NCBI RefSeq assembly: GCF_008370045.1
Contig: NZ_VOBN01000008.1
Location: 186,001 to 250,000 of the forward strand
Source: Pseudomonas sp. ANT_J12
GTDB taxonomy: Bacteria; Pseudomonadota; Gammaproteobacteria; Pseudomonadales; Pseudomonadaceae
DNA: 64,000 nucleotides
Reading direction: 5' to 3'
Positions 45,039 to 53,766 of the stretch are shown here, one piece after another. The notes under the pieces are model-generated. The model did not search any database. It worked only from the letters and a program-made list of their open reading frames with translations, and was not told the DNA's origin. Each line of letters opens with the position of its first letter. The stretch's first letter is position 1. Position numbers and translations under genes: made by a program.

Positions 45039-45054
45039 AGCGACATTCGTGCCA
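45039..45054 (-). promoter_or_regulatory. Sigma54 (-24/-12) promoter of the importer operon
   Basis: On the minus strand the sequence reads TGGCACGAATGTCGCT, matching TGGCACG-N4-TTGCW with one mismatch and keeping the invariant GG-N10-GC. It lies about 47 bp before the glpS start and implies initiation near 45028. A GAFTGA-containing sigma54 activator is encoded divergently next to it. Confidence 0.85.
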
Positions 45055-45118
45055 GAAATCACAAGTGATTGATCTGGTTTGAAAATCCGTGGTAACGGGA
45101 GAAAACCGCGTTCGTTGC

Positions 45119-45188
45119 TGAACAGAAATGAACAATCCGGACTGAACAATTGAACAGTTCGACGGTTGACAATGAACAATAGTGAACA
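45119..45188. promoter_or_regulatory. TGAACA iteron cluster, putative activator-binding UAS
   Basis: Six exact TGAACA hexamers in 70 bp (45119, 45129, 45143, 45151, 45173, 45183), plus TTGACA at 45166. Start-to-start spacings are 10, 14, 8, 22 and 10 bp. They lie 65-150 bp upstream of the sigma54 promoter, the normal place for enhancer sites of a Fis-type activator, and also in front of the activator gene, so autoregulation is possible. Confidence 0.65.
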
Positions 45189-45222
45189 ACACTCTATTAG
45201 CACTTTTGTGCCATCTGTTGCC

Positions 45223-45293
45223 CTTGTAGGAGCCAGGCTTGCCGGCGAAGGCGATCTCCCTGACGCCTTCGCGGGCAAGCCTCGCTCCTACAG
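45223..45293. repeat. REPIN between glpS and its regulator
   Basis: CTTGTAGGAGCCAGGCTTGC and the inverted GCAAGCCTCGCTCCTACAG, with mirrored GCGAAGGCG/CGCCTTCGC, about 70 bp. It lies between the TGAACA cluster and the regulator gene, so it is inside a working regulatory region. The left unit has two changes from the consensus seen elsewhere. Confidence 0.88.
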
Positions 45294-45365
45294 GGTTATG
45301 TGGCGCATCAAGTGTTGTGTAACACCCATAAAAACAATAAAAGCTTTGCTCAGAGATCGACAGCC

Positions 45366-47192
45366 ATGGCCGTACCTGCCTCGCCGCTCTCCCACGACGC
45401 CATCATCCAGGACTCCTGGTCCCGTTGCCGCGCGTTCGGGCTTGATCACCACAGCGTGCCCACCTTCGATCAACTGCCCGCCGACGGCATCGCGCAGTTG
45501 CTGGAGAGCCAGCACTCGCTGGTGCAGACCACCCATCAGGAAGTCCTGCCGTATTACGAGAACATCCTGAGCAACTCCAATTGCCTGATCATGCTCGCCG
45601 ACAATCAGGGCCAGGTGCTGACGTCCTGGGGCACCCAGCGCTTTATCGAGCCGAGCCTGACCCGAGGTTTCAGCGCCGGGGCCAGTTGGATGGAGCGTTG
45701 CAGCGGCACCAATGCCATCGGCACCGCCCTGGCCTGCGAGCAAGCGGTGCACATTGAGCACGATGAACATTTCCTCAAGGCCAACCGTTTCATGACCGGT
45801 TCCGCCGCGCCGATTTTCGATGCCGAGCGCAAGGTGATCGCGGTGCTGGATGTGTCCAGCGACAGCTACCTGCCGCCGTCCCACACCCTGGGCATGGTCA
45901 AGATGATGAGCCAGACCGTGGAAAACCGGCTGATCCTCAACCTGTTCCATGGCCAGCATTTTCAACTGACGTTCAATACCGGGTTGAACAACCTCGACAG
46001 CCAGTGGGCCGGGCTACTGATTTTCGATGAGACCGGGCAAGTGCTGTCGGCCAATCGCAGGGCTGACAATCTGCTGGGGATCAGCCTGTCGCGGGTCAGT
46101 GTCGAAAGCTTGTTTAAAGTCTCGCTGCTTGAGTTGTTGAACCAGCCCGACGGCCTGCCGTTTGCCTTGCAAGCCTCGGGGCGCAACCGTTTCCAGTGCT
46201 TGTTGAAGCGGCCGAAACAGGTGCCGATTCAGCCGCGAGTGTTTGCAGAACCAAGCGTTGCAACGCCAACCGCGATCAACCTGAACACCCTGCACTTCGG
46301 CGACAGTCGCGTGGAAAAAGCCGTGCGTCAGGCAGAACGTTTATTGGAGAAAGACATTCCGCTGCTGATCCACGGCGAAACCGGGGTCGGCAAGGAAGTC
46401 TTCGTCAAAGCCCTGCACCAGGCCAGTTCCCGCAGCAAACAACCATTCATCGCCGTCAACTGTGCGGCGATCCCCGCCGAACTGGTCGAGTCCGAGCTGT
46501 TTGGCTATGAGAAAGGCGCGTTCACCGGCGCCAACCAGAAAGGCAGCATCGGGCTGATCCGCAAGGCTGACAAAGGCACCCTCTTCCTCGATGAAATCGG
46601 TGATATGCCGCTGCCGACTCAGGCCCGACTGCTAAGGGTGTTGCAGGAACGTTGCGTGCAACCAGTGGGCAGCAGTGAGTTGTTCCCGGTGGATATCCGG
46701 ATTATTTCCGCAACCAACCGTTCGTTGCGCGAACAGGTGCAGCTCGGGCGCTTCAGGGAAGATCTCTACTACCGGATCGGCGGCTTAACGCTAGAGCTGC
46801 CGCCATTACGGGAACGCAGCGACAAACAGGCACTGTTCAAGCGCTTGTGGGAGCAGCACCGGGAGCCGTCGCAATGGGCCGGATTAAGCCGTGAAGTCAT
46901 GGAATTGTTCAGCCGCCATCCATGGCCGGGGAATTTGCGCCAAGTCAGCAGCGTGATGCAGGTGGCGCTGGCCATGGCCGAGGAGCAACCGGTGCGGCCC
47001 GAGCATTTGCCGGATGATTTTTTTGTCGATCTGGAGATGGAACCGGTGGAGACGCCGGAGCCGTTAGCGGCGGATTTGAATGACGCCGAGGATTTGAACC
47101 GATTGTTGCAGGCGGCCGGGGGGAATATTTCGCATTTGGCTCGCAGGTTAGGCGTTAGCCGAAACACTTTGTACAAGCGTCTGCGGCAGTGA
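45366..47192 (+). CDS. Sigma54-dependent activator, AcoR-like (GAF-AAA-Fis)
   Basis: Enhancer-binding protein that drives RNA polymerase-sigma54, 608 residues. An N-terminal GAF-type sensor region (about 60-190, with SWMERCSGTNAIGTALA) and a second, PAS-like stretch (~205-275) come first. The AAA+ domain has Walker A GETGVGKE (337-344), the sigma54-contact loop GAFTGA (384-389) and GTLFLDEIGDMP. A C-terminal Fis-type helix-turn-helix (LARRLGVSRNTLYKRLRQ) ends the protein. It resembles AcoR-type regulators of alcohol and acetoin use. Divergence from the importer, whose promoter is sigma54-type, makes it the likely activator. Its stop codon shares bases with a 30-bp palindrome. Confidence 0.9.
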   Translation: MAVPASPLSHDAIIQDSWSRCRAFGLDHHSVPTFDQLPADGIAQLLESQHSLVQTTHQEVLPYYENILSNSNCLIMLADNQGQVLTSWGTQRFIEPSLTRGFSAGASWMERCSGTNAIGTALACEQAVHIEHDEHFLKANRFMTGSAAPIFDAERKVIAVLDVSSDSYLPPSHTLGMVKMMSQTVENRLILNLFHGQHFQLTFNTGLNNLDSQWAGLLIFDETGQVLSANRRADNLLGISLSRVSVESLFKVSLLELLNQPDGLPFALQASGRNRFQCLLKRPKQVPIQPRVFAEPSVATPTAINLNTLHFGDSRVEKAVRQAERLLEKDIPLLIHGETGVGKEVFVKALHQASSRSKQPFIAVNCAAIPAELVESELFGYEKGAFTGANQKGSIGLIRKADKGTLFLDEIGDMPLPTQARLLRVLQERCVQPVGSSELFPVDIRIISATNRSLREQVQLGRFREDLYYRIGGLTLELPPLRERSDKQALFKRLWEQHREPSQWAGLSREVMELFSRHPWPGNLRQVSSVMQVALAMAEEQPVRPEHLPDDFFVDLEMEPVETPEPLAADLNDAEDLNRLLQAAGGNISHLARRLGVSRNTLYKRLRQ

Positions 47193-47220
47193 TCGTTCCC
47201 ACGCGCGCGTGGGAACGATC
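47191..47220. repeat. Minimal 30-bp form of the GATCGTTC repeat
   Basis: GATCGTTCCCACGCG followed by its exact reverse complement: a perfect 30-bp palindrome made only of the two outer arms of the longer element. The first two bases lie within the TGA stop codon of the sigma54 regulator. It could be a deletion product of a full copy or the basic unit from which full copies arose. Confidence 0.9.
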
Positions 47221-47230
47221 AACGACACAA

Positions 47231-47260
47231 TTGTAGGAGCGAGGCTTGCCCGCGAAGGCG
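47231..47260. repeat. Single REP unit (TGTAGGAGCGAGG type)
   Basis: One unpaired unit reading TTGTAGGAGCGAGGCTTGCC then CGCGAAGGCG, with no inverted partner within 100 bp. Confidence 0.85.
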
Positions 47261-47300
47261 TCAGCCCTGCCACCACCGCACTTGGAACCTGCACATAAAC

Positions 47301-47324
47301 AAAAGCCCGCACAAGGCGGGTTTT
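47301..47324. terminator. Bidirectional terminator-like hairpin
   Basis: AAAAG-CCCGC / GCGGG-TTTT with a 5-nt loop. It lies between the convergent sigma54 regulator and cysS genes and could serve both. Confidence 0.7.
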
Positions 47325-47339
47325 GTTCGTAACGAATTT

Positions 47340-47450
47340 GATCGTTCCCACGCTCTGCGTGGGAATGCAGCCCGGGACGCTCCGCGTCCCTTCCAAAGCC
47401 GAACGCAGAGCGTCCGTTGAGGCATTCCCACGCAGAGCGTGGGAACGATC
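47340..47450. repeat. Four-hairpin GATCGTTC repeat, copy 3
   Basis: Complete 111-bp element with intact outer arms and GGGACGC TCC GCGTCCC second hairpin. It ends one base before the cysS stop codon, in the gap between convergent genes. It closely matches copy 4 (52059-52169) except in the first hairpin. Confidence 0.92.
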
Positions 47451-47451
47451 A

Positions 47452-48834
47452 TCAGTCGGCCAACCGCCAGGTCGTGCCGCCCTTGCCGTCTTCCAGCACC
47501 ACGCCCATGGCGGTGAGCTGGTCGCGGATGCGGTCGGATTCGGCCCAGTCTTTACCGGCACGCGCCGCCAGACGCGCGGCAATCAGTGCATCAACCTCAG
47601 CCGCATCCACCCGGCCTTCAGCGCCGGCCTGCAAGAAGTCATCGGCTTCGAGCTGCAACACGCCCAGCACACTGGCCAGTTCTTTCAAACGCGCCGCCAG
47701 ACCGGCCGCTGCATTGAGATCGCTCTCACGCAAACGGTTGATCTCGCGCACCATCTCGAACAGCACCGCGCACGCTTCCGGCGTGCCGAAGTCGTCGTTC
47801 ATCACCTGGGTGAAGCGCTCGACAAAGGCTTCGCCGCCGGCCGGCGCCACGCTCGGCAGGCCTTTCAACGCGTGGTAGAAACGCTCGAGTGCGCCCTTGG
47901 CGTCCTTGAGGTTGTCTTCCGAGTAGTTGATCGCGCTGCGGTAGTGGCTCGACACCAGCAGGTAACGCACGACTTCCGGGTGGTACTTTTCCAGCACGTC
48001 GCGAATGGTGAAGAAGTTGTTCAAGGACTTGGACATCTTCTCGCCATTGATGCGAATCATGCCGCAATGCATCCACGCGTTGGCGTAGGTCTTGCCGGTG
48101 GCCGCTTCGCTCTGGGCGATTTCGTTTTCATGGTGCGGAAACTCCAGGTCACTGCCGCCACCATGAATGTCGAAGGTCTCGCCCAGGCAGCAGGTCGACA
48201 TCACCGAGCACTCGATGTGCCAGCCCGGACGACCGTCGCCCCACGGCGAAGGCCAGCTCGGCTCGCCCGGCTTGGCGCCTTTCCACAGCACGAAGTCCAG
48301 CGGGTCCTGCTTGGACTCGTCGACTTCGATCCGCGCACCGATACGCAGGTCTTCAATTTTCTTGCGCGACAGCTTGCCGTAGCCCATGAACTTGGCGACG
48401 CGGTAGTACACGTCGCCATTGCCCGGGGCGTAGGCGTAACCCTTGTCGATCAGGGTCTGGATCATGGTCTGCATGCCAGCGATGTGATCGGTGGCCCGCG
48501 GCTCCAAGTCCGGCTTGAGGATGTTGAGGCGCGCCTCGTCCTCGTGCATCGCGGTGATCATGCGTTCGGTCAGCACGTCGAACGGCTCGCCGTTCTCCTT
48601 GGCCCGATTGATGATCTTGTCTTCAATGTCGGTGATGTTGCGCACATACGTCAGGTTATAACCGCTAAAACGCAACCAGCGAGTCACCAGGTCAAACGCG
48701 ACCATGCTGCGGCCGTGGCCAATGTGGCAGTAGTCGTACACGGTCATCCCGCAGACGTACATGCGCACATTGTTGCCATCCAGCGGCTTGAACACTTCTT
48801 TGCTCTTGGTGAGCGTGTTGTAGATCGTTAGCAC
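47452..48834 (-). CDS. cysS: Cysteinyl-tRNA synthetase
   Basis: Class I aminoacyl-tRNA synthetase that charges tRNA-Cys. The 460-residue product shows the HIGH-type motif in CGMTVYDYCHIGHGRS, whose cysteine with those in ECSVMSTCCLGE and the FPHHENEIAQSE histidine coordinates the zinc that selects cysteine. KMSKSLNN is the second ATP motif. The C-terminal anticodon-binding domain begins near residue 320. It lies 18 bp downstream of glnS, so the two synthetase genes probably form one transcript. Confidence 0.97.
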   Translation of the reverse strand: MLTIYNTLTKSKEVFKPLDGNNVRMYVCGMTVYDYCHIGHGRSMVAFDLVTRWLRFSGYNLTYVRNITDIEDKIINRAKENGEPFDVLTERMITAMHEDEARLNILKPDLEPRATDHIAGMQTMIQTLIDKGYAYAPGNGDVYYRVAKFMGYGKLSRKKIEDLRIGARIEVDESKQDPLDFVLWKGAKPGEPSWPSPWGDGRPGWHIECSVMSTCCLGETFDIHGGGSDLEFPHHENEIAQSEAATGKTYANAWMHCGMIRINGEKMSKSLNNFFTIRDVLEKYHPEVVRYLLVSSHYRSAINYSEDNLKDAKGALERFYHALKGLPSVAPAGGEAFVERFTQVMNDDFGTPEACAVLFEMVREINRLRESDLNAAAGLAARLKELASVLGVLQLEADDFLQAGAEGRVDAAEVDALIAARLAARAGKDWAESDRIRDQLTAMGVVLEDGKGGTTWRLAD

Positions 48835-48852
48835 TTTATTTGTTTCCTTGAA

Positions 48853-50553
48853 TCACTGGCCCCACGAATCACGCAAGGTCACGGTACGGTTGAAAACCGG
48901 AGCGCCCGGTTTCGAGTCCTTGATATCCGCGCAGAAGTAACCTTCGCGCTCGAACTGGAAACGGTCTTCCGGCTGTGCATTGCCCAGCGAGGGTTCAGCA
49001 CGACAACCGGTGAGAACTTGCAGCGAGTCAGGGTTGATGTTGTCCAGGAAACTGGCGCTGTCTTCCGCCTTTTCAGGGTTCGGCGAACGGAACAGACGAT
49101 CGTACAGGCGCACTTCGCACTCGATGCTGGCCGCTGCCGGCACCCAGTGCACCACGCCTTTGACCTTGCGGCCTTCAGGATTCTTGCCCAGTGTTTCCGG
49201 ATCGTAGGAGCAACGCAGTTCGACGATGTTGCCATCGGCGTCCTTGATCGCTTCGTCGGCACGGATCACGTAGCTGCCGCGCAGACGCACTTCGCCGTTC
49301 GGCTCCAGGCGCTTGTAGCCTTTTGGCGGCTCTTCCATGAAGTCATCGTGGTCGATGTAGATTTCACGGGCGAACGGCAACTGGCGCACGCCCAGTTCTT
49401 CTTTCTGCGGATGACGCGGCAGTTCGAGGTTCTCGACCTGGTCTTGCGGGTAGTTGGTGATCACGACTTTCAACGGACGCAGCACGCACATGGCGCGCGG
49501 AGCATTCTGGTCCAGATCCTGACGGATGCTGAACTCGAGCATGCCGAAATCGACGACGCCGTCAGAACGGTTGGTGCCGACCATGTCGCAGAAATTGCGG
49601 ATCGACGCCGGCGTGTAGCCACGGCGGCGGAAGCCCGACAGCGTGGACATGCGCGGATCGTCCCAGCCGAACACGTGCTTTTCATCGACCAGTTGCTTGA
49701 GCTTGCGCTTGCTGGTGATGGTGTAGTTCAGGTTCAAACGGCTGAATTCGTACTGGCGCGGGTGCGCCGGCACTGGCAGCGCGTCGAGGAACCAGTCGTA
49801 CAGCGGACGGTGGCTTTCGAACTCCAGGGTGCAGATCGAGTGGGTGATGCCTTCGATGGCGTCCGACTGACCGTGGGTGAAGTCGTAGTTGGGGTAGATG
49901 CACCACTTGTCGCCGGTCTGGTGGTGATGGGCGTGGCGGATGCGGTACATGATCGGGTCGCGCAGGTTCATGTTCGGCGAGGCCATGTCGATCTTGGCCC
50001 GCAGCACGCGTGCGCCGTCCTGGAATTCGCCGGCCTTCATGCGGGCGAACCAATCCAGGTTTTCTTCCACGGAACGGTCACGGAACGGGCTGTTCTTGCC
50101 CGGCTCGGTCAGAGAGCCGCGGTATTCCTTGGCTTGCTCCGGGCTCAGGTCATCGACGTAGGCCTTGCCGGCCTTGATCAGCTCGACGGCCCAGTCGTGC
50201 AACTGGTCGAAATACTGCGAGGCGTAGCGCACTTCACCGGACCATTCGAAGCCCAGCCATTTGATGTCGCTTTCGATCGCGTCGATGTATTCCTGGTCTT
50301 CCTTGGCCGGGTTGGTGTCGTCGAAACGCAGGTGCGTGACGCCGCCAAATTCCTGGGCCAGGCCGAAGTTCACGCAAATCGACTTGGCGTGACCGATGTG
50401 CAGGTAGCCGTTGGGCTCAGGCGGGAAACGGGTGACGATCTGCGTGTGCTTACCCGAGTCCAGGTCCGCCTGGATGATCGGGCGCAGGAAATTGACCGGC
50501 ACGGCAGGGCCAGTCTTGGAATTCGAGGTAGGGTCGACAGTGGGCTTGCTCAT
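48853..50553 (-). CDS. glnS: Glutaminyl-tRNA synthetase
   Basis: Class I synthetase that charges tRNA-Gln directly, 566 residues. The HIGH motif is in FPPEPNGYLHIGHAKS and the KMSKS-equivalent in TITSKRKLKQLV, followed by VFGWDDPRMSTLSGFRRRG. The C-terminal half is the two-barrel anticodon-binding domain (VRLRGSYVIRADEAIKDADG). Its presence means Gln-tRNA is made directly in the cytosol. The N-terminal ~20 residues (SKPTVDPTSNSKTGPAVPVN) are a low-complexity extension. It is divergent from ppiB with a 251-bp gap. Confidence 0.97.
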   Translation of the reverse strand: MSKPTVDPTSNSKTGPAVPVNFLRPIIQADLDSGKHTQIVTRFPPEPNGYLHIGHAKSICVNFGLAQEFGGVTHLRFDDTNPAKEDQEYIDAIESDIKWLGFEWSGEVRYASQYFDQLHDWAVELIKAGKAYVDDLSPEQAKEYRGSLTEPGKNSPFRDRSVEENLDWFARMKAGEFQDGARVLRAKIDMASPNMNLRDPIMYRIRHAHHHQTGDKWCIYPNYDFTHGQSDAIEGITHSICTLEFESHRPLYDWFLDALPVPAHPRQYEFSRLNLNYTITSKRKLKQLVDEKHVFGWDDPRMSTLSGFRRRGYTPASIRNFCDMVGTNRSDGVVDFGMLEFSIRQDLDQNAPRAMCVLRPLKVVITNYPQDQVENLELPRHPQKEELGVRQLPFAREIYIDHDDFMEEPPKGYKRLEPNGEVRLRGSYVIRADEAIKDADGNIVELRCSYDPETLGKNPEGRKVKGVVHWVPAAASIECEVRLYDRLFRSPNPEKAEDSASFLDNINPDSLQVLTGCRAEPSLGNAQPEDRFQFEREGYFCADIKDSKPGAPVFNRTVTLRDSWGQ

Positions 50554-50804
50554 AGGATCCTTGAACGTACGAGTGCGCGGCCGGAACTAAAGGCCTGACA
50601 AAACAAAGCCGCTATCATAGCCGATGCTGTCAAGCCGCTGACAGAGCAGGCCCTAAATCAGGTGCGTTTAATCCACCTGTTTTGAAAAACTGCCTCGAAA
50701 TTAACGCCTGTCGCGCTAAACTGCGCACCTTGGTTGATACCGACCAGACCGGTTGCGGGCTCAAATGCCCCGAAACCCACGAATTTCTTGAAAGAGTGCC
50801 GATC

Positions 50805-51311
50805 ATGACCCAAGTCAAACTGACCACCAACCACGGCGACATCGTCCTGGAACTGAACGCTGAAAAAGCACCGGTTACCGTTGCCAACTTCATCGAATAC
50901 GTCAAAGCCGGCCACTACGAAAACACCGTTTTCCACCGTGTAATCGGCAACTTCATGATCCAGGGCGGCGGTTTCGAGCCAGGCATGAAAGAAAAGAAAG
51001 ACAAGCGCCCAAGCATCCAGAACGAAGCCGACAACGGTCTGCCGAACGAGAAGTACAGCGTGGCCATGGCTCGCACCATGGAGCCGCATTCGGCGTCCGC
51101 CCAGTTCTTCATCAACGTGGCTGACAACAGCTTCCTGAACCACAGCGCCAAGACCACTCAGGGCTGGGGCTACGCGGTCTTCGCCAAAGTGGTTGCCGGC
51201 ACTGAAGTCGTGGACAAGATCAAAGGTGTTTCCACCACCATGAAATCCGGTCACCAAGACGTACCAGCAGACGACGTGATCATCGAGAAAGCCGAGATCA
51301 TCGAAGCGTGA
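50805..51311 (+). CDS. ppiB: Peptidyl-prolyl cis-trans isomerase B (cyclophilin)
   Basis: Cytosolic cyclophilin that speeds proline isomerisation. The product has 167 residues from the ATG at 50805 (MTQVKLTTNHGDIVLELNA), with no signal peptide, which points to PpiB rather than the periplasmic PpiA. The active-site segment FHRVIGNFMIQGG and the SASAQFFINVADN and WGYAVFAKVV segments are conserved. The frame is open upstream to 50682 but not conserved. Its stop overlaps the GTG start of lpxH; ppiB-lpxH next to cysS-glnS is a common gammaproteobacterial cluster. Confidence 0.96.
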   Translation: MTQVKLTTNHGDIVLELNAEKAPVTVANFIEYVKAGHYENTVFHRVIGNFMIQGGGFEPGMKEKKDKRPSIQNEADNGLPNEKYSVAMARTMEPHSASAQFFINVADNSFLNHSAKTTQGWGYAVFAKVVAGTEVVDKIKGVSTTMKSGHQDVPADDVIIEKAEIIEA

Positions 51312-52060
51312 TATTGCTGATTTCAGACTTGCATCTGGAAGAGGAGCGCCCGGACATTACCCGGGCGTTTCTGGATTTGCTCGCCGGACGCGCCCGCTCG
51401 GCGAGTGCGTTGTACATCTTGGGTGACTTTTTCGAGGCGTGGATTGGCGACGATGCCATGACGCCCTTTCAGCGTTCCATCTGCCAGGCCCTGCGCGATC
51501 TCAGCGACAGCGGCACGGCCATTTTTCTGATGCACGGCAATCGCGACTTCATGCTCGGCAAGGCCTTTTGCAAACAGGCCGGCTGCACGCTGTTGAAGGA
51601 CCCGAGTGTCGTGCCGTTTTACGGCGAGCCGGTGCTGTTGATGCACGGCGACAGCCTCTGCACCCGCGACGTCGGCTATATGAAGCTACGTCGCTATCTG
51701 CGCAACCCCGTCACCCTCTTTATCCTCCGGCACCTGCCCCTGAGCACCCGCCATAAACTGGCGCGCAAACTGCGTAGCGAAAGCCGGGCGCAGACGCGGA
51801 TGAAAGCCAATGACATTGTCGATGTCACGCCCGAGGAAGTGCCGCGGGTCATGCAGGCGTTCGGCGTGAAAACCCTGATTCATGGGCATACCCACCGTCC
51901 CGCGATTCACAAGCTGCAGATTGGCGAACAAGCGGCCAAGCGCATTGTGCTGGGGGATTGGGATCGTCAGGGGTGGGCGTTGCAGGTGGATGAGCAAGGG
52001 TTTGCGCTGGCGCCCTTCGACTTCGCCCCGCCACCGCAATTGGCAGCCCCTTCTGCCTGA
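51308..52060 (+). CDS. lpxH: UDP-2,3-diacylglucosamine diphosphatase
   Basis: Calcineurin-type phosphoesterase that hydrolyses UDP-2,3-diacylglucosamine to lipid X, the fourth step of lipid A synthesis, on the cytosolic face of the inner membrane. The 250-residue product starts with GTG overlapping the ppiB stop (GTGA). Metal ligands are in ISDLHLEEERPD, LGDFFEAWIGDD, MHGNRDFMLG, MHGDSLCTRD and IHGHTHRP. The last two bases of the TGA stop codon are also the first two bases of a four-hairpin repeat. Confidence 0.95.
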   Translation: MILLISDLHLEEERPDITRAFLDLLAGRARSASALYILGDFFEAWIGDDAMTPFQRSICQALRDLSDSGTAIFLMHGNRDFMLGKAFCKQAGCTLLKDPSVVPFYGEPVLLMHGDSLCTRDVGYMKLRRYLRNPVTLFILRHLPLSTRHKLARKLRSESRAQTRMKANDIVDVTPEEVPRVMQAFGVKTLIHGHTHRPAIHKLQIGEQAAKRIVLGDWDRQGWALQVDEQGFALAPFDFAPPPQLAAPSA

Positions 52061-52169
52061 TCGTTCCCACGCGCAGCAAAGGAATGCAGCCCGGGACGCT
52101 CCGCGTCCCTTTCAAAGCCGAACGCGGAGCGTCCGTTGAGGCATTCCCACGCAGAGCGTGGGAACGATC
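52059..52169. repeat. Four-hairpin GATCGTTC repeat, copy 4
   Basis: 111 bp, the first hairpin corrupted (ACGCGCAGCAAAGGAATG), other arms intact. It fills most of the 122-bp gap between the convergent lpxH and emrB genes and ends 13 bp before the emrB stop codon. It may replace a terminator, since no other hairpin is present. Confidence 0.92.
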
Positions 52170-52182
52170 ATCCGCGGCGTGC

Positions 52183-53712
52183 TTAGTGACCGCTGGCCGC
52201 AGGCCCGGCTTTCGCCGCAAACGGTGGCTTGGCCAGCCACACAATCAGCATCAACCCCATGAAACCCCACCCGAGCAACGTGAAGTAATCCACGGTGGAG
52301 AGCATGTACGCCTGGCTGGTCAGCACGTGATCGAGCTGCGCATACGCCGGGGTACTCGCCCCGCCCAGGGTGTTCAAGGCATCCCGGGTCGGTTGGTCGT
52401 AGGTAGTGATGCTTTCGCTCAAGTAAGCGTGGTGTTGATCCGCCCGACGAATCCAGATCCAGGTGGTCAACGACGCCGCAAAACTACCGCCCAAGGTCCG
52501 CAGGAAGGTCGCCAGGCCCGCGCCGTCGGCGATCTGGCTCGGCGGCAGGTCCGACATCAAAATGCTCAAGGTCGGCATAAAGAACAGCGCCACGCCAATC
52601 CCCATGAACAGTTGCACCAGGGCGATGTGCTGGAAGTCCACTTCGTTGGTGAAGCCGGCGCGCATGAAGCAACTCAGGCCAATCGCCAGGAACGCCAGCC
52701 CGGCCAGCAGGCGCAGGTCGAACTTGTGTGCGTACTTGCCGACAAACGGCGACATCAGCACCGGCAGAATCCCGATCGGCGCTACTGCCAGGCCCGCCCA
52801 GGTAGCGGTGTAGCCCATCTGGGTTTGCAGCCATTGCGGCAGGATCAGGTTGATGCCAAAGAACCCGGCGTAGCCCAGCACCAACACGATGGTGCCGATG
52901 CGGAAGTTGCGATAAGCGAACAACCGCAGGTTCACCACCGGGTGCTTGTCGGTCATTTCCCAGATGATGAACACCGCCAGGGCAATCACCGAAATCGCCG
53001 CACCTATGATGATGAAGTTCGATTCGAACCAATCCAGGTCGTTGCCTTTATCGAGGATCACCTGCAACGCGCCGACGCCAATGATCAGCGTGATCAACCC
53101 CACGTAATCCATCGGCTGGCGACTGGTTTCCACCGGACGCGCCTTGAGCTGGGAACGCACCACCATCACCGCGAAAATCCCGATCGGCACGTTGATAAAG
53201 AAGATCCACGGCCAGCTGTAACTGTCGGTAATCCAGCCACCCAGGATCGGGCCGGCAATCGGCGCCACCACCGTGACCATCGCCAGCAACGCCAGGGCCA
53301 TGCCGCGCCTGGCCGGGGGGTACACCGCGATCAGCAGCGTCTGGGTCATCGGGTACAACGGGCCGGCCACCAGGCCTTGCAGCACACGGAAACCGATCAG
53401 TTCCGGCATCGAAGTCGAGATACCGCAGAGAAACGAAGCCAACACAAACAGGATCGTGGCCCAGAGAAACAGTTTCACTTCACCGAAACGCCGACTGAGC
53501 CAACCGGTCAGCGGCAGCGCGATCGCGTTGCTCACGGCAAACGAAGTGATCACCCAGGTGCCCTGCTCCGAACTCACGCCCAGGTTGCCGGAAATCGTCG
53601 GCAAGGCCACGTTGGCGATGGTGGTGTCGAGCACTTGCATGAAAGTCGCCAGCGACAAGCCAATGGTGCTGAGCAGCAGGCTGGGCGGCGTGAAAGACGC
53701 GTTATTGCTCAT
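52183..53712 (-). CDS. emrB: MFS drug exporter, DHA2 (EmrB) family
   Basis: Proton-driven inner-membrane exporter with 14 transmembrane segments, 509 residues. The N terminus shows the family motif around LDTTIANVALPTISGNLGVS followed by SEQGTWVITSFAVSNAIALP and motif A-like GWLSRRFG. It works with the membrane-fusion protein and outer-membrane factor encoded upstream, forming an EmrAB-TolC-like tripartite pump. The substrates are unknown; EmrAB-type pumps export hydrophobic uncouplers and antibiotics. It is the last gene of marR-OMF-emrA-emrB, the same order I recall for PA5157-PA5160. Confidence 0.9.
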   Translation of the reverse strand: MSNNASFTPPSLLLSTIGLSLATFMQVLDTTIANVALPTISGNLGVSSEQGTWVITSFAVSNAIALPLTGWLSRRFGEVKLFLWATILFVLASFLCGISTSMPELIGFRVLQGLVAGPLYPMTQTLLIAVYPPARRGMALALLAMVTVVAPIAGPILGGWITDSYSWPWIFFINVPIGIFAVMVVRSQLKARPVETSRQPMDYVGLITLIIGVGALQVILDKGNDLDWFESNFIIIGAAISVIALAVFIIWEMTDKHPVVNLRLFAYRNFRIGTIVLVLGYAGFFGINLILPQWLQTQMGYTATWAGLAVAPIGILPVLMSPFVGKYAHKFDLRLLAGLAFLAIGLSCFMRAGFTNEVDFQHIALVQLFMGIGVALFFMPTLSILMSDLPPSQIADGAGLATFLRTLGGSFAASLTTWIWIRRADQHHAYLSESITTYDQPTRDALNTLGGASTPAYAQLDHVLTSQAYMLSTVDYFTLLGWGFMGLMLIVWLAKPPFAAKAGPAASGH

Positions 53713-53766
53713 CGCTAATCCTATGGAACCGGGTGGGCGCGGCGCCTGTTAAAGTCGCAGCTGACG

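Noticed and set aside
47193..47451. tRNA genes near cysS, as found next to cysS-folD in P. aeruginosa
   Set aside because: The gap holds only repeats and a terminator; I see no cloverleaf or T-loop consensus, and no folD.
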